Below, piece after piece: positions 43,558-53,119 of a stretch of DNA of 64,000 nt. Each line of letters opens with the position of its first letter. Position 1 is the first letter of the stretch. The DNA lies in contig NZ_PEDL01000002.1 in assembly GCF_002735925.1 (NCBI RefSeq), positions 124,001-188,000 of the forward strand. The letters run 5' to 3'. The notes under the pieces are model-generated. The model saw nothing but the letters and a program-made list of their open reading frames with translations. It ran no database searches and was not told the DNA's origin. This stretch comes from Sporanaerobium hydrogeniformans (GTDB lineage Bacteria; Bacillota; Clostridia; Lachnospirales; Cellulosilyticaceae). The translations under genes and the position numbers were made by a program.

Positions 43558-44199
43558 ATGTTTAAGAAAAAGGAGTACTTTATGCTGTTAGGGATTGGCA
43601 TAGGAGTGTTTTTTATCGTCTTTTTTGTGACGTACTTTATAATGAGAAAAGTAACACCTGAACCAGAATATGGAGCACCTCAAGGACTAGGACAAGTAGC
43701 TAGAGAGGTGGGAAGTCAGAACATTAAGGAACAGGGGATAAAAGAACAGGCTGTATTGCCAGATATAAAACAGATAACCATTAAGTCTATGACTTCTATT
43801 GAGCTAATGCTTATAGATGAAACGGGGAGACTTGTCGAAACTCAAAGTTTAGATCCACTAACACTTATAAGCTATGATGAAAAAACATTAAAGCAAAAGT
43901 TTAATCCTTGTGAGATTATAAAATTTACAGAAGAAAAAGTTGTCCTTCAAAAAGTAGTAAAAGGTTCTAGTGTAGAACCTCATTATACGTTAGGTATTCA
44001 AGATGGTGTACTCTGTATTATTGAAAGAGGAGAAGCCAATCAATTTATCAAATTAGGAATAGATGTCAATCAATTTTCAAGGCAAACCTATAGTGCTCTC
44101 TTAAAAGAGGAAATTCATATCACATCCCAAGAAAGAGAAAAGCTACTTAAGAATGCAACTTATATAGAAACAATTTTACAATCTTATGAAGGAGAATAA
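43558..44199 (+). CDS. Membrane-anchored protein, possible BofC C-terminal domain
   Basis: This 213-residue protein has an N-terminal membrane helix (about 8-30), a variable linker, and an external domain. The last 70 residues (HYTLGIQDGVLCIIERG, IDVNQFS, LLKEEIHITSQEREKLL) resemble the BofC C-terminal domain, found in sporulation checkpoint proteins that act on SpoIVB. The match is from pattern only. It follows the SpoVB-like flippase by about 100 bases. A 12-bp hairpin overlaps its stop codon. Confidence 0.6.
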   Translation: MFKKKEYFMLLGIGIGVFFIVFFVTYFIMRKVTPEPEYGAPQGLGQVAREVGSQNIKEQGIKEQAVLPDIKQITIKSMTSIELMLIDETGRLVETQSLDPLTLISYDEKTLKQKFNPCEIIKFTEEKVVLQKVVKGSSVEPHYTLGIQDGVLCIIERGEANQFIKLGIDVNQFSRQTYSALLKEEIHITSQEREKLLKNATYIETILQSYEGE

Positions 44200-44222
44200 G
44201 GCTGCCTAAAAAGGCAGCCTTA
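44193..44222 (+). repeat. Hairpin over the stop codon, no T run
   Basis: AATAAGGCTGCC / GGCAGCCTTATT is a perfect 12-bp stem that includes the TAA of the preceding gene. The downstream bases (CCCGTAG) give no T run, so termination would be weak. It may stabilise the 3' end of the mRNA or reduce read-through into the flavoprotein genes. Confidence 0.6.
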
Positions 44223-44254
44223 TTCCCGTAGAAATAAATGGAAAGGATGAAAAG

Positions 44255-45493
44255 ATGGTAGATATTATTGTAGTAGGTGGTGGAGCAGCAGGCATGATTG
44301 CTAGCATTGTAGCAGCTAGGCAAGGAGCTGAAGTATTACTTCTAGAACGCTTAAATCGTGTGGGTAAGAAGTTACTTGTTACGGGTAATGGACGTTGTAA
44401 TTTAACCAATATAGAAATTGAAAAAAGATGGTACCATACCAGTGGAAAAGCTGATTTTTCCTATCCTCTTAATGATTTAGATGCAACTAGGACAAGGATT
44501 TTTTTTGAAGAACTTGGTATTGTCCCACTTATAGAAGGAAAAAAGGTATATCCTCTTTCTGAACAAGCTTCCAGTGTATTAGATGTTTTACGTATGGAGA
44601 TGAAACATCAGGGTGTGAAGGAGCAAACAGATACGCATGTAATTCGTTTAAAGCAAAAGGAGGAAGTGTGGGAACTTACGGCGGAAGATGGAGCTACATA
44701 TAAAGCACCAAAAGTCATTTGGGCAACAGGTGGTTTAGCAGGTGGGTTAAGCTTTGGATGTAGTGAGGAAGGCTATATGCTTTTAAAACCAGTTGGGCAT
44801 AGTGTGATTAAGCCTTTTCCTACACTTGTTCATCTTGTTTCTAATGCACCTTATTGCAAAATGTTAAAAGGAACAAAAATTAAGGCAAAAGCAGCTATTT
44901 GGATAGCAGATAAAGAAAGAAGAAAGGAGTATGGAGAAGTACTTTTCACAGAAGATGGCCTTTCCGGTCCACCTATTTTTCAGCTGAGTCGTTTAGCAGG
45001 AGAAGCAAGTCTTAAGAAGCAAAGTTGCGAGGTGAAACTAGACTTATTTCCAGAGGAACCATTAGAGGACTTAGTAAGTAAAATTTATGAACGCATTGCT
45101 AGGCATCCGGAGCGTTCTATAGAAGAGCTTTTTATTGGTTTTCTGCATAAACGTTTGGTATTAGCTTTAATGAAATATGCAGAGATAACCTCCATACATC
45201 GTTCTTGTGAGGGGTTGGAATATGAGGAAATTATGCGTTTGGTAGAAGGAATGAAAGCATTTTGCTTTAAGATTCAAGGCACGCGTAGTTTCAAGCATGC
45301 CCAAGCTACAGCAGGAGGTATTTCTATTGATGAAATTGACCTTGAGACCATGGCCTCTAAAAAAGCAAAAGGACTTTATTTGGCAGGAGAGGTTTTAGAT
45401 ATAGATGGAGATTGTGGTGGTTTTAATTTACAATGGGCATGGTCTTCGGGTTATCTAGCCGGATTAAGTGCCAGTAGAAAAAATGAGGAGTAA
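44255..45493 (+). CDS. HI0933-family flavoprotein (NAD(P)/FAD-dependent oxidoreductase)
   Basis: This 412-residue protein has an N-terminal dinucleotide site IIVVGGGAAGMIASIVAARQGA, the HI0933 motif KKLLVTGNGRCNLTN, FTEDGLSGPPIFQLSR, and a C-terminal AGEVLDIDGDCGGFNLQWAW. This family (YtfP/HI0933, BaiN-like) binds FAD; some members reduce bile acids or other enones, most are uncharacterised. The next flavoprotein starts three bases after its stop. Confidence 0.92.
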   Translation: MVDIIVVGGGAAGMIASIVAARQGAEVLLLERLNRVGKKLLVTGNGRCNLTNIEIEKRWYHTSGKADFSYPLNDLDATRTRIFFEELGIVPLIEGKKVYPLSEQASSVLDVLRMEMKHQGVKEQTDTHVIRLKQKEEVWELTAEDGATYKAPKVIWATGGLAGGLSFGCSEEGYMLLKPVGHSVIKPFPTLVHLVSNAPYCKMLKGTKIKAKAAIWIADKERRKEYGEVLFTEDGLSGPPIFQLSRLAGEASLKKQSCEVKLDLFPEEPLEDLVSKIYERIARHPERSIEELFIGFLHKRLVLALMKYAEITSIHRSCEGLEYEEIMRLVEGMKAFCFKIQGTRSFKHAQATAGGISIDEIDLETMASKKAKGLYLAGEVLDIDGDCGGFNLQWAWSSGYLAGLSASRKNEE

Positions 45494-45496
45494 GGC

Positions 45497-47080
45497 ATGA
45501 TACGTGTACAAGATATTAAACTGACCTTAGAGGAAGATAGCAAGGATATTTCTCTAAAAGTAGCTAAAAAGTTAAAAATAAAACCAAGTGATATTAAGAG
45601 TTATACCCTCTTTAAAGAAGCGATTGATGCAAGAAAGAAAGAAGAGATACGTCTTGTTTATACAGTGGATATTGAAACACCTAGAGAGGCTCAGCTCTTA
45701 AAAAAATATCCACAAATTCAAGTTGCTTATGAGGGATATGTTTATCCAGAAAGTGGAGAAAAGGAGTTAGTGCACCGGCCAGTAGTTGTGGGAAGTGGTC
45801 CCTGTGGTTTATTTGCAGCATTACTTCTTGCTCAATGTGGTTATAAACCTCTTGTTGTTGAGAGAGGTAAAAAGGTAGAAGATAGAGTAAAGGATATTGC
45901 CCACTTTTGGCAAGAAGGTATCCTTCAGCCTAACTCCAATGTCCAGTTTGGAGAAGGAGGAGCAGGTACCTTTTCAGATGGTAAGCTCACTACTCAAATT
46001 AAAAATAAAAGATGTCGAAAAGTATTAGAAGAACTTGTAGAAAGTGGTGCGCCATCAGATATTCTCTATAAAAGTAAACCTCATGTAGGGACAGATGTAC
46101 TTAGAGGGGTTGTCAAAAACCTCAGAGAGCGTATTATTGAATTAGGGGGAGAGTTTCGATTTGAAACAACGCTTACTGGAGTAAAGGTAAAAGACAATCA
46201 GTTGGAGGCTATTTATTTAAATGATGAAGAAGTGAAAACACAGGTATGTGTGATAGCCATTGGGCATAGTGCAAGGGATACTTTTGAAATGCTTTATAAT
46301 GCTCATTTATACATGGAACAAAAACCCTTTTCCATAGGCATGCGTATTGAGCATTTGCAAGAATGGATAAATGAAGCTCAATATGGTAAGGTAAAGGAGC
46401 ATCCAAAGTTAGGAGCAGCTGAATATAAACTGGTTCATCATTGTGAAAATGGACGTACAGTTTATAGTTTTTGTATGTGTCCAGGTGGGTATGTTATTGC
46501 ATCAGCTTCTGAAGAAGGTGGGGTAGTAACGAATGGAATGAGTGAACACGCAAGGGATGGTATAAATGCGAATAGTGGTATTCTGGTTAATGTAGTACCT
46601 AAAGATTACGAAGATGACCATCCTCTGGCAGGTATAAAGTTGCAACGTTATTTTGAGAATCTAGCGTATCGTTTAGGAGGAAAAAATTATCAAGCACCCG
46701 TTCAGCGTGTAGGTGATTTTTTAAAAGGACGTCCCACAACTGAGTTTGGCTTGGTGCAGCCAAGTTATAAGCCGGGAGTAGCCTTTACCAATTTGAGAAG
46801 TGAACTACCTGATTTTATGGGGGAAGCTCTTGAGGAAGCCCTTGTAGAATTTGGTAAGAAAATTAAAAACTTTGACCATCCTGATGCCGTTCTTACAGGT
46901 TTTGAAACCCGTAGCTCCTCACCAGTACGTCTCTTAAGGGATAAACTTTATCAAAGTAACATTAGAGGACTGTATCCAGCAGGAGAAGGTGCAGGTTATG
47001 CAGGAGGAATTACATCTGCTGCTGTAGATGGTATTGAAGTAGCAGAAGCCATTATTCACTATTATAAAAAAACGCAGTAA
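45497..47080 (+). CDS. FAD-dependent dehydrogenase, COG2509 type
   Basis: This 527-residue protein has an N-terminal extension of about 90 residues before the FAD site PVVVGSGPCGLFAALLLAQCG, then NVQFGEGGAGTFSDGKL, TQIKNKRCRKVLEELV, FCMCPGGYVIASASEEGG and PAGEGAGYAGGITSAAVDG. It matches the large uncharacterised FAD-dependent oxidoreductases of COG2509. Tight coupling to the HI0933 flavoprotein suggests a shared pathway, not identified here. Confidence 0.92.
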   Translation: MIRVQDIKLTLEEDSKDISLKVAKKLKIKPSDIKSYTLFKEAIDARKKEEIRLVYTVDIETPREAQLLKKYPQIQVAYEGYVYPESGEKELVHRPVVVGSGPCGLFAALLLAQCGYKPLVVERGKKVEDRVKDIAHFWQEGILQPNSNVQFGEGGAGTFSDGKLTTQIKNKRCRKVLEELVESGAPSDILYKSKPHVGTDVLRGVVKNLRERIIELGGEFRFETTLTGVKVKDNQLEAIYLNDEEVKTQVCVIAIGHSARDTFEMLYNAHLYMEQKPFSIGMRIEHLQEWINEAQYGKVKEHPKLGAAEYKLVHHCENGRTVYSFCMCPGGYVIASASEEGGVVTNGMSEHARDGINANSGILVNVVPKDYEDDHPLAGIKLQRYFENLAYRLGGKNYQAPVQRVGDFLKGRPTTEFGLVQPSYKPGVAFTNLRSELPDFMGEALEEALVEFGKKIKNFDHPDAVLTGFETRSSSPVRLLRDKLYQSNIRGLYPAGEGAGYAGGITSAAVDGIEVAEAIIHYYKKTQ

Positions 47081-47101
47081 ATCAAGAAAAGGAGCAGAAA
47101 A

Positions 47102-47641
47102 ATGAAACGTGACATTGAAAAAATATTATTCTCAGAGGAACAATTAGAAGCAAGACTAAATGAGCTAGGTCAACAAATTACAAAGGATTATCAAGGAAAA
47201 GAGCTCCTTGTTATAGGGATTTTAAAGGGATCTAATATTTTCACGAGTGATCTTGTGAGAAAGATTAATTTACCTTTAAATATGGATTTCATGGTGGTAT
47301 CAAGTTATGGGAATGCAGCATCTTCATCAGGTGTTGTGCGTATTTTAAAAGATTTGGAGCAAAGTGCAGAGGGGAAACATCTTCTAATTGTAGAAGACAT
47401 TGTAGATAGCGGTTTAACCTTGAATTACTTAAAGGATGTACTACAAAGTCGTAAACCAGCCAGTGTAAAAATTTGCACCTTACTAGATAAACCAGCAGGA
47501 CGTAAGCAATCCATACAAATTGATTATTGTGGTTTTGAAGTACCCGATGAGTTTATTGTAGGATATGGCATTGACTATGCAGAAAAGTATAGAAATTTAC
47601 CTTTTGTAGGGGTTCTTAAAAGAGAAGTATACAGCCATTAA
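47102..47641 (+). CDS. hpt: Hypoxanthine phosphoribosyltransferase
   Basis: This 179-residue protein has the PRPP motif [17 protein letters not shown], the start [17 protein letters not shown] and [20 protein letters not shown] near the end, all diagnostic for HPRT. It salvages hypoxanthine and guanine. It starts 21 bases after the flavoprotein. Confidence 0.95.
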   Translation: MKRDIEKILFSEEQLEARLNELGQQITKDYQGKELLVIGILKGSNIFTSDLVRKINLPLNMDFMVVSSYGNAASSSGVVRILKDLEQSAEGKHLLIVEDIVDSGLTLNYLKDVLQSRKPASVKICTLLDKPAGRKQSIQIDYCGFEVPDEFIVGYGIDYAEKYRNLPFVGVLKREVYSH

Positions 47642-47670
47642 AAAGAGTAAGTTAAAGGTGAGGAAAAGAC

Positions 47671-48375
47671 ATGAAATATGAAAAGGTGAGAGAAGCCATT
47701 TTTTTAGAGCGCCCCAATCGTTTTATTGCCTTTTGCGAGATAGAGGGTAAAAGAGAAAAGGTTCATGTCAAAAATACTGGGCGCTGTAAAGAATTATTAG
47801 TTCCAGGAGCTAAAGTTTATTTAGAGGAAAGTATGAATCCTCAGCGTAAAACAAAGTATACCCTTATTGCTGTACAAAAAGGCAGAAGGCTTATTAATAT
47901 GGACTCACAAGCCCCTAATCAAGTTGTTTATGAAGCATTAAATGCTGGAAGAGTATATTTACCTGATTTAGAGAAGATTTTAAAAGTGATTAAAAGAGAG
48001 AAGGTCTATGGTACCTCACGCTTTGATTTTTATTTAGAGACACAAAGTGAAAAGGCTTTTATAGAAGTTAAGGGTGTCACACTAGAAGAAGAGAATCATG
48101 TACTGTTTCCTGATGCACCTACTGAAAGAGGCGTTAAACATATACGTGAGCTTATGGATGCTTATAGGGTAGGTTATAAATGCTATATTCTATTTGTTAT
48201 TCAAATGAGTGAGGTAGCCTATTTTACACCTCATACAGCAAGACATCCTGAATTTGCAGCTTGTTTAAAAGAGGCTGAGGCGTTAGGGGTAAAAATACTT
48301 GCGTATGACTGTAAAGTAGAGCCTACAAGTCTTAGTTTAGGGAAACCGATAAAAGTCATATTAGACGATGTGTGA
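47671..48375 (+). CDS. sfsA: SfsA-family DNA-binding/nuclease protein
   Basis: This 234-residue protein has RPNRFIAFCEIEGKREKVHV, NTGRCKELLVPGAKVYLE, RFDFYL, FIEVKGVTLEEEN and LFPDAPTERGVKHIRELM. The PD-(D/E)xK-like core supports nuclease activity; the older name refers to sugar fermentation stimulation. It overlaps the extended frame of the next gene. Confidence 0.95.
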   Translation: MKYEKVREAIFLERPNRFIAFCEIEGKREKVHVKNTGRCKELLVPGAKVYLEESMNPQRKTKYTLIAVQKGRRLINMDSQAPNQVVYEALNAGRVYLPDLEKILKVIKREKVYGTSRFDFYLETQSEKAFIEVKGVTLEEENHVLFPDAPTERGVKHIRELMDAYRVGYKCYILFVIQMSEVAYFTPHTARHPEFAACLKEAEALGVKILAYDCKVEPTSLSLGKPIKVILDDV

Positions 48376-48398
48376 GGCTAAAGGAAAGGAGAAAGGAT

Positions 48399-49049
48399 AT
48401 GTATACATTAGCATTATTTGATTTAGATGGTACACTTCTTAATACATTAGAAGATTTAGCAGATGCTACCAATGTAGCTTTGAGAGAGCATGGCTTTAAG
48501 GAGCATCCTATAGAAGCCTATAAGACTTATGTGGGAAATGGAGTCTATAAACTCGTCGAAAGAGCCTTGCCACCAGAAAGTAGACAAGAAGAAATAATTT
48601 TAAAGGTAAAGGCCAGCTTTGATGCTTATTATGGTATACATAGTCAAGATAAGACTAAGCCCTATGAAGGAATCCTACCACTTCTTAAGAAGTTAAAGGA
48701 GAATGAGGTGAGTTGTGCTGTGATTACCAATAAACCTCATGCTTATGCTGTGGAATTGGTAAACGATGTATTTGGTGACCTTATAGCCTGTACCTATGGT
48801 CAAAGACAAGGCATTCCTACTAAACCAGATCCTACAGGAGTTTTAGACTGTATTGAATATTTAAAGATTCCCAAAAATCAGTGTGTTTACATAGGAGATT
48901 CGAATGTAGATATAGAAACGGCAGCACGTGCTGAGCTTCCAAGTATAGGTGTGTTATGGGGTTTTCGTACAAAGAAAGAGCTTCTAGAGGCAGGGGCTAA
49001 AGCGCTTGTAGCTTCACCAAAGGAATTAGAAAGGCATATTTTAGAATAA
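48399..49049 (+). CDS. HAD-family phosphatase (phosphoglycolate phosphatase-like)
   Basis: This protein of 216 residues has HAD motif I ALFDLDGTLLNTLEDL, motif II VITNKP, motif III lysine in PTKPDP and motif IV YIGDSNVDIETA, with an alpha-helical cap typical of Gph/PpaX. It probably hydrolyses phosphoglycolate or pyrophosphate-like substrates. The frame extends to GTG 48372 inside sfsA, but GGAAAGGAG sits just before the ATG at 48399 (MYTLALFDLDG). Confidence 0.92.
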   Translation: MYTLALFDLDGTLLNTLEDLADATNVALREHGFKEHPIEAYKTYVGNGVYKLVERALPPESRQEEIILKVKASFDAYYGIHSQDKTKPYEGILPLLKKLKENEVSCAVITNKPHAYAVELVNDVFGDLIACTYGQRQGIPTKPDPTGVLDCIEYLKIPKNQCVYIGDSNVDIETAARAELPSIGVLWGFRTKKELLEAGAKALVASPKELERHILE

Positions 49050-49113
49050 ATCTTTCTAGAATGAAAAAGGTAATAGATAGAACTATATTTTAAAAGGAGG
49101 AAGGGGAGTAAAC

Positions 49114-49590
49114 ATGAAAATGAGAAGAGCAGATAGGGAGATAACAGATGTTACAGAGATACTAAAAATAATTGATGCATGTAAAGTATGCCGAATGGCT
49201 ATGGTGGAACAAGGAAAACCTTATATAGTTCCGCTTAATTTTGGGTATACCTATCAAGAAGGACGATTTGAATTTTATTTTCATAGCGCCCTCAGAGGAA
49301 GAAAACTAGATATTTTACAAGAAAATCCAGTAGTATGTTTAGAACTAGACGGTGAGCATCAATTGATAGAGGGAGATATAGCTTGCAGGTATAGTTTTTT
49401 ATTTGCCAGCGTTATTGCAGAGGGAGAAGTTACTTTTATTGAAGAGTTAGAAGAGAAGAAAAAGGCTCTTAATGTCATGATGAAGCATATAACAGGCAAA
49501 ACTTTTGTTTTTGAGGATAAACATGCAAAAGGAGTTGCAGTATTTAAGGTTACCGTAACAGCCATCAGTGCTAAAGCAAGAAGAAAATAA
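49114..49590 (+). CDS. Pyridoxamine 5'-phosphate oxidase-like flavin protein (NimA-like)
   Basis: This 158-residue protein has the split-barrel start MRRADREITD, CRMAMVEQGKPYIVPLNFGY and FYFHSALRGRKLDILQENP. It is closest in pattern to clostridial NimA/PNPOx-like proteins that bind FMN or F420-like cofactors; some reduce nitroimidazoles. The native substrate is unknown. AAAGGAGG and AAGGGGAG stand before the ATG. Confidence 0.88.
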   Translation: MKMRRADREITDVTEILKIIDACKVCRMAMVEQGKPYIVPLNFGYTYQEGRFEFYFHSALRGRKLDILQENPVVCLELDGEHQLIEGDIACRYSFLFASVIAEGEVTFIEELEEKKKALNVMMKHITGKTFVFEDKHAKGVAVFKVTVTAISAKARRK

Positions 49591-49592
49591 AG

Positions 49593-49662
49593 CTAAGGAG
49601 GCACCGCTCATTTGTTTTTCATACACTACTTTGTATGGAAATAAATAAGGGGTGCCTCTTAT
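49593..49662. terminator. Long hairpin between convergent genes, probable terminator
   Basis: AAGGAGGCACC pairs with GGTGCCTCTT over about 45 bases; inside, an ATTTG...CATACA arm pairs with TGTATG...AAAT. T runs are short, so efficiency is uncertain. Confidence 0.6.
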
Positions 49663-49665
49663 AAG

Positions 49666-50406
49666 TTATTTAATTTCTACGTTATAAATCTTTTGAAGTT
49701 CTTCTTGCTTTTGAATATAAATGTCTTGACGTTTTGCAAGAAGGCATTGCTCAGAAGCTTTTGCTTTAACTGCTTCAAAATCAGCTTCCCCTTCTTTAAC
49801 GAGTTGGTCTAGCTGAATAAGGTGATAGCCAAATTGAGTTTGGATAGGTCCAGCTATTTCACCAGGTGTCATAGCAAAAACAGCCTTATCAAATTCGGGT
49901 ACCATGCGGCCGCGTGTGAATTCACCTAAAGCCCCGCCTTGAGCACTAGAAGGGCAGGTAGAATATTTTTTAGCAGCCTCATCAAAAGCTAAACCGTTTT
50001 GAATTTCAGTTAAAATATGTGTTGCCTCATCCTCGGTAGCTACTAAAATATGAGAAGCAGAAGCTGTTTCTGGTGTTTTGAAAGCATCTTTGTGTGCTTC
50101 GTAGTAAGCTTTCACCTCTTCAGCTGAAACGTGTACAGCTGTAAGCAATTTATTCATAGCATATTGTTTGAGTAATGATTTTTTCATACGTTCAAGAGCT
50201 TGTAAGTAGGCAGGTTCTTTGTCAAAGTCTTGGCTAAGTGCATCTGAGTAAAGTAATTCTTGCATAACAAGTTCATTGACAAGTTGTTTTTGGCCTTCTG
50301 GGCTCTGAAATTGAGAAGCACCTTGACCAATTGATTGTAATAATTCATAAAGGTCGGCATCTGTAATGTTGCGACCGTCTACGACAGCCAGTATTTTGTT
50401 TTCCAT
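49666..50406 (-). CDS. Parvulin-type peptidyl-prolyl isomerase (PpiC domain), cytoplasmic
   Basis: This 246-residue protein has a SurA-like helical N-terminal part (about 1-110) and a rotamase domain (about 115-215) with ASHILVATEDEA, FDEAAKKYSTCPSSAQGGAL, LGEFTRGRMVPEFDKAVF and TQFGYHLI. There is no signal peptide or lipobox, unlike PrsA, so it should act as a chaperone inside the cell. AAGGAGA precedes the ATG. Convergent to the PNPOx-like gene. Confidence 0.93.
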   Translation of the reverse strand: MENKILAVVDGRNITDADLYELLQSIGQGASQFQSPEGQKQLVNELVMQELLYSDALSQDFDKEPAYLQALERMKKSLLKQYAMNKLLTAVHVSAEEVKAYYEAHKDAFKTPETASASHILVATEDEATHILTEIQNGLAFDEAAKKYSTCPSSAQGGALGEFTRGRMVPEFDKAVFAMTPGEIAGPIQTQFGYHLIQLDQLVKEGEADFEAVKAKASEQCLLAKRQDIYIQKQEELQKIYNVEIK

Positions 50407-50487
50407 AGATAGAAATCTCCTTTTAAATGAGTGGACAAGTTATGTCCTTAGAGCTAGTTTAACATTATTAAAGAAAAAGGAAAAGAG

Positions 50488-51030
50488 CTAGAAAGTTTCT
50501 GAAGCTAAAAGTTTTCCATCTAAGGTATAAATGCTAATGGTATGGTTTTCATAAACACCATAGGTAGCCGGACGACCTTCTTTAGGTAGTGAAAGGGAGC
50601 CAGGGTTACAGATGCATATATCTTTTTCTTTGCGTATTTCCCATAAATGCGTATGACCATATAGGAAAAGAGCTGTTCCTTCTAATGGAGGAAGCTCCTG
50701 CGGGTTATAGAGATGACCATGAGTTGCAAAGAGACGAATTCCTTCATCTACAATGAAAGTATAATCACTTAAACAAGGAAAGTTTAAAAGCATCTGATCT
50801 ACTTCCGCCTCACAGTTACCACGGCAAGCAAAGATTTGCTTGGCATATGCATTGAGACGAGTCACTACACCTGAAGGATTATGGCCCTCAGGAAGAGGAT
50901 TACGAGGACCATGATAAAGAATATCTCCTAAAAGGATTAAAAAATCAAAATGACCGTCTTCAAAGTGACTAAGAGCTTTTTGGAGACAAGTTTCAGAACC
51001 ATGAATATCTGAAAGAATCATATATTTCAT
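50488..51030 (-). CDS. yfcE: YfcE-family metallo-phosphodiesterase
   Basis: This 180-residue calcineurin-like enzyme has LSDIHGSETCL, LGDILYHGPRN, CRGNCEAEVD, ATHGHLY and YGHTHLWEI. The HGPRNPLPEGHNP insertion is typical of YfcE, a phosphodiesterase with unknown natural substrate. AGGAAATG precedes the ATG. Confidence 0.93.
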   Translation of the reverse strand: MKYMILSDIHGSETCLQKALSHFEDGHFDFLILLGDILYHGPRNPLPEGHNPSGVVTRLNAYAKQIFACRGNCEAEVDQMLLNFPCLSDYTFIVDEGIRLFATHGHLYNPQELPPLEGTALFLYGHTHLWEIRKEKDICICNPGSLSLPKEGRPATYGVYENHTISIYTLDGKLLASETF

Positions 51031-51150
51031 TTGTGCATTTCCTTTCTATACTGAAGTTATCTTTATTATATTACTGTTTGCATTCATCTTACAATATGTT
51101 ACAATATTAGTTAATGAATTCAGACTATAATATAAAGTAGGTGCTAAATA

Positions 51151-52338
51151 ATGAATTATTTATTTTCTAATCGTATGTCCGGTTTACAGCCATCCGCTAT
51201 CCGTGAAATTTTAAAAATGTCTTCTGATCCTTCTGTTATTTCTTTAGCAGCAGGAAATCCTGCCCCAGAAGCTTTTCCAAAAGAAGAAATTGCAGCAATC
51301 TCTCAAGAGATTTTAACAAATAATCCCATCGCAGCGCTTCAATACTCCTTAACAGAGGGATATCCAGCTCTTCGCGATACGTTAAAAGATTTTGTAGCAT
51401 CGCGCTATGGAATAGGTAAAAGCTTTGATGAGCTCATTGTGGTTTCTGGTGCTCAGCAAGGGATGGAATTAACTTGTAAGGTGCTGTGTAATGAAGGAGA
51501 TACTGTTATTTGTGAAGACCCTTCATTTATTGGTTCTCTTAACTCCTTTCGCTCTTATAAAGCTAATCTTGTAGGAGTAGAAATGGAGGAGGATGGGATG
51601 AATATGGCAGCTTTAGAAAAAGCAGTGGATGCAAATCCTAATACTCGTTTTATCTATGTCATTCCTAACTTCCAAAACCCTACTGGTAAAACCATGAGCT
51701 ATGAAAAGCGTAAAGCGCTTTATGAGATTGCCAAGGCACGTCATCTTATTATTTTAGAAGATAATCCTTATGGGGACTTACGTTTTGCAGGTGAAGATAT
51801 TCCTTCTATTAAATCAATGGATACAGAAGGTATTGTCATCTATGTAGGAAGTTTTTCAAAGGTATTAGCACCTGGTATGCGTGTAGGCTATTTAGTTGGC
51901 CATCAGGAAATAGTCGCTAAAATTATTGTGGCTAAACAATGTACGGATGTTCACTCCAATATTTTGGCACAAATGATTTGTCATGAATTTATGACTACAC
52001 GTGATATGGCAGGGCACCTTCAAAAACTGAAGGCTATTTATAAGCACAAATGTGAACTCATGTTAGGAGAGATGGATAAGCATTTTGCAAAATGTGTGAC
52101 CTATACACGGCCTCAAGGTGGTCTCTTTATCTGGTGTACACTTCCAGACGGTGTAGATATGGTAGAATTCTGTACAAGAGCTGTAAAAGAATATAAGGTT
52201 GCTGTTGTACCTGGGTCAGCTTTTTCAATTGTAGAAGGAACGCCTACGCAATCTTTCAGAATGAATTTCTCTACACCTACTGATGAACAAATCATTAAAG
52301 GAATTGAAATATTAGGTAAAATGACCCATGAACTTTAA
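51151..52338 (+). CDS. PLP-dependent aminotransferase (2-aminoadipate/MocR-like class)
   Basis: This 395-residue fold-type I enzyme has VISLAAGNPAPEAFPKEE, YVIPNFQNPTGKTMS, ILEDNPYGDLRF, YVGSFSKVLAPGMRVGY (PLP lysine) and FIWCTLPDG. This is the LysN/KAT-like branch, which transaminates aromatic or aminoadipate-type substrates. Monocistronic with its own terminator. Confidence 0.93.
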   Translation: MNYLFSNRMSGLQPSAIREILKMSSDPSVISLAAGNPAPEAFPKEEIAAISQEILTNNPIAALQYSLTEGYPALRDTLKDFVASRYGIGKSFDELIVVSGAQQGMELTCKVLCNEGDTVICEDPSFIGSLNSFRSYKANLVGVEMEEDGMNMAALEKAVDANPNTRFIYVIPNFQNPTGKTMSYEKRKALYEIAKARHLIILEDNPYGDLRFAGEDIPSIKSMDTEGIVIYVGSFSKVLAPGMRVGYLVGHQEIVAKIIVAKQCTDVHSNILAQMICHEFMTTRDMAGHLQKLKAIYKHKCELMLGEMDKHFAKCVTYTRPQGGLFIWCTLPDGVDMVEFCTRAVKEYKVAVVPGSAFSIVEGTPTQSFRMNFSTPTDEQIIKGIEILGKMTHEL

Positions 52339-52343
52339 GAAAT

Positions 52344-52395
52344 AAAAAAGCGTGTTGCAGAACAGATGATTTGTTTTTGCAACACGCTTTTTTTT
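52344..52395 (+). terminator. Intrinsic terminator after aminotransferase gene
   Basis: AAAAAAGCGTGTTGCA pairs with TGCAACACGCTTTTTT and continues in a T run. Confidence 0.92.
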
Positions 52396-52519
52396 GTTTT
52401 TTTGACAGAAAGCTATAAAAACTAAGCAAACAAGCACTTCCTTTTTACACTTTTAATACTATATAGCAAGGAGTGATTTCCAAGGACACCAGAAAAAGGT
52501 GCAAGGGGGAGGTGGATGA

Positions 52520-53119
52520 ATGACTAATATTATTGAAATTAAACATGTATATAAAAATTTTTATACCGATGATGGAGAAATTAGTGTATTAAAAGATGTA
52601 AATCTAACCTTGCAAAAGGGGAAAATTTTAGCCATATTAGGTCCTTCAGGAAGTGGTAAATCTACTATTTTAAATTTACTAACAAATCTTATTGAACCAA
52701 CCAGTGGCGAAGTAAAAATAGATGGTAAAATTGGCTATATGTTTCAAAAGGACCATCTATTAGAGTGGCGTACAATCATTGACAATATTACATTGGGACT
52801 AGAAATCCAACATGCTAAAACCCAGGAGTCTATGCAAAAGATAGAGAGATTATTAAAAATGTATGATTTATGGGAGTTTCGAAGTCGTTTTCCAAAAGAG
52901 CTATCAGGAGGAATGCGTCAGAGAGTGGCACTTATACGGACATTAGCTACAAATCCTGATATTTTATTACTGGATGAGCCTTTTTCGGCTTTAGACTATC
53001 AAACGCGGCTCTTAGTAAGTGATGATATTTATAAAATTATTAAAAACGAGCATAAGGAGGCTGTTCTTGTAACACATGATATCTCAGAAGCAATCTCATT
53101 GAAATGGAAACATTTTTAG
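52520..53119 (+). pseudogene. ABC transporter ATPase (NitT/TauT type), 3'-truncated
   Basis: The first 190 residues form an intact ABC ATPase: Walker A GPSGSGKST, Q-loop MFQKDHLLEW, signature LSGGMRQR, Walker B LLLDEPFSALD and H-loop LVTHDISEAISL. Then the match stops and KWKHF precedes the stop, where relatives continue about 50-60 residues. The break, near 53100, falls beside the 3' end of the serine recombinase gene, so insertion of that element probably cut the gene. No permease or binding-protein gene of the transporter is in the window. GGGGAGGTGG precedes the ATG. The ATPase core could still be made. Confidence 0.8.
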
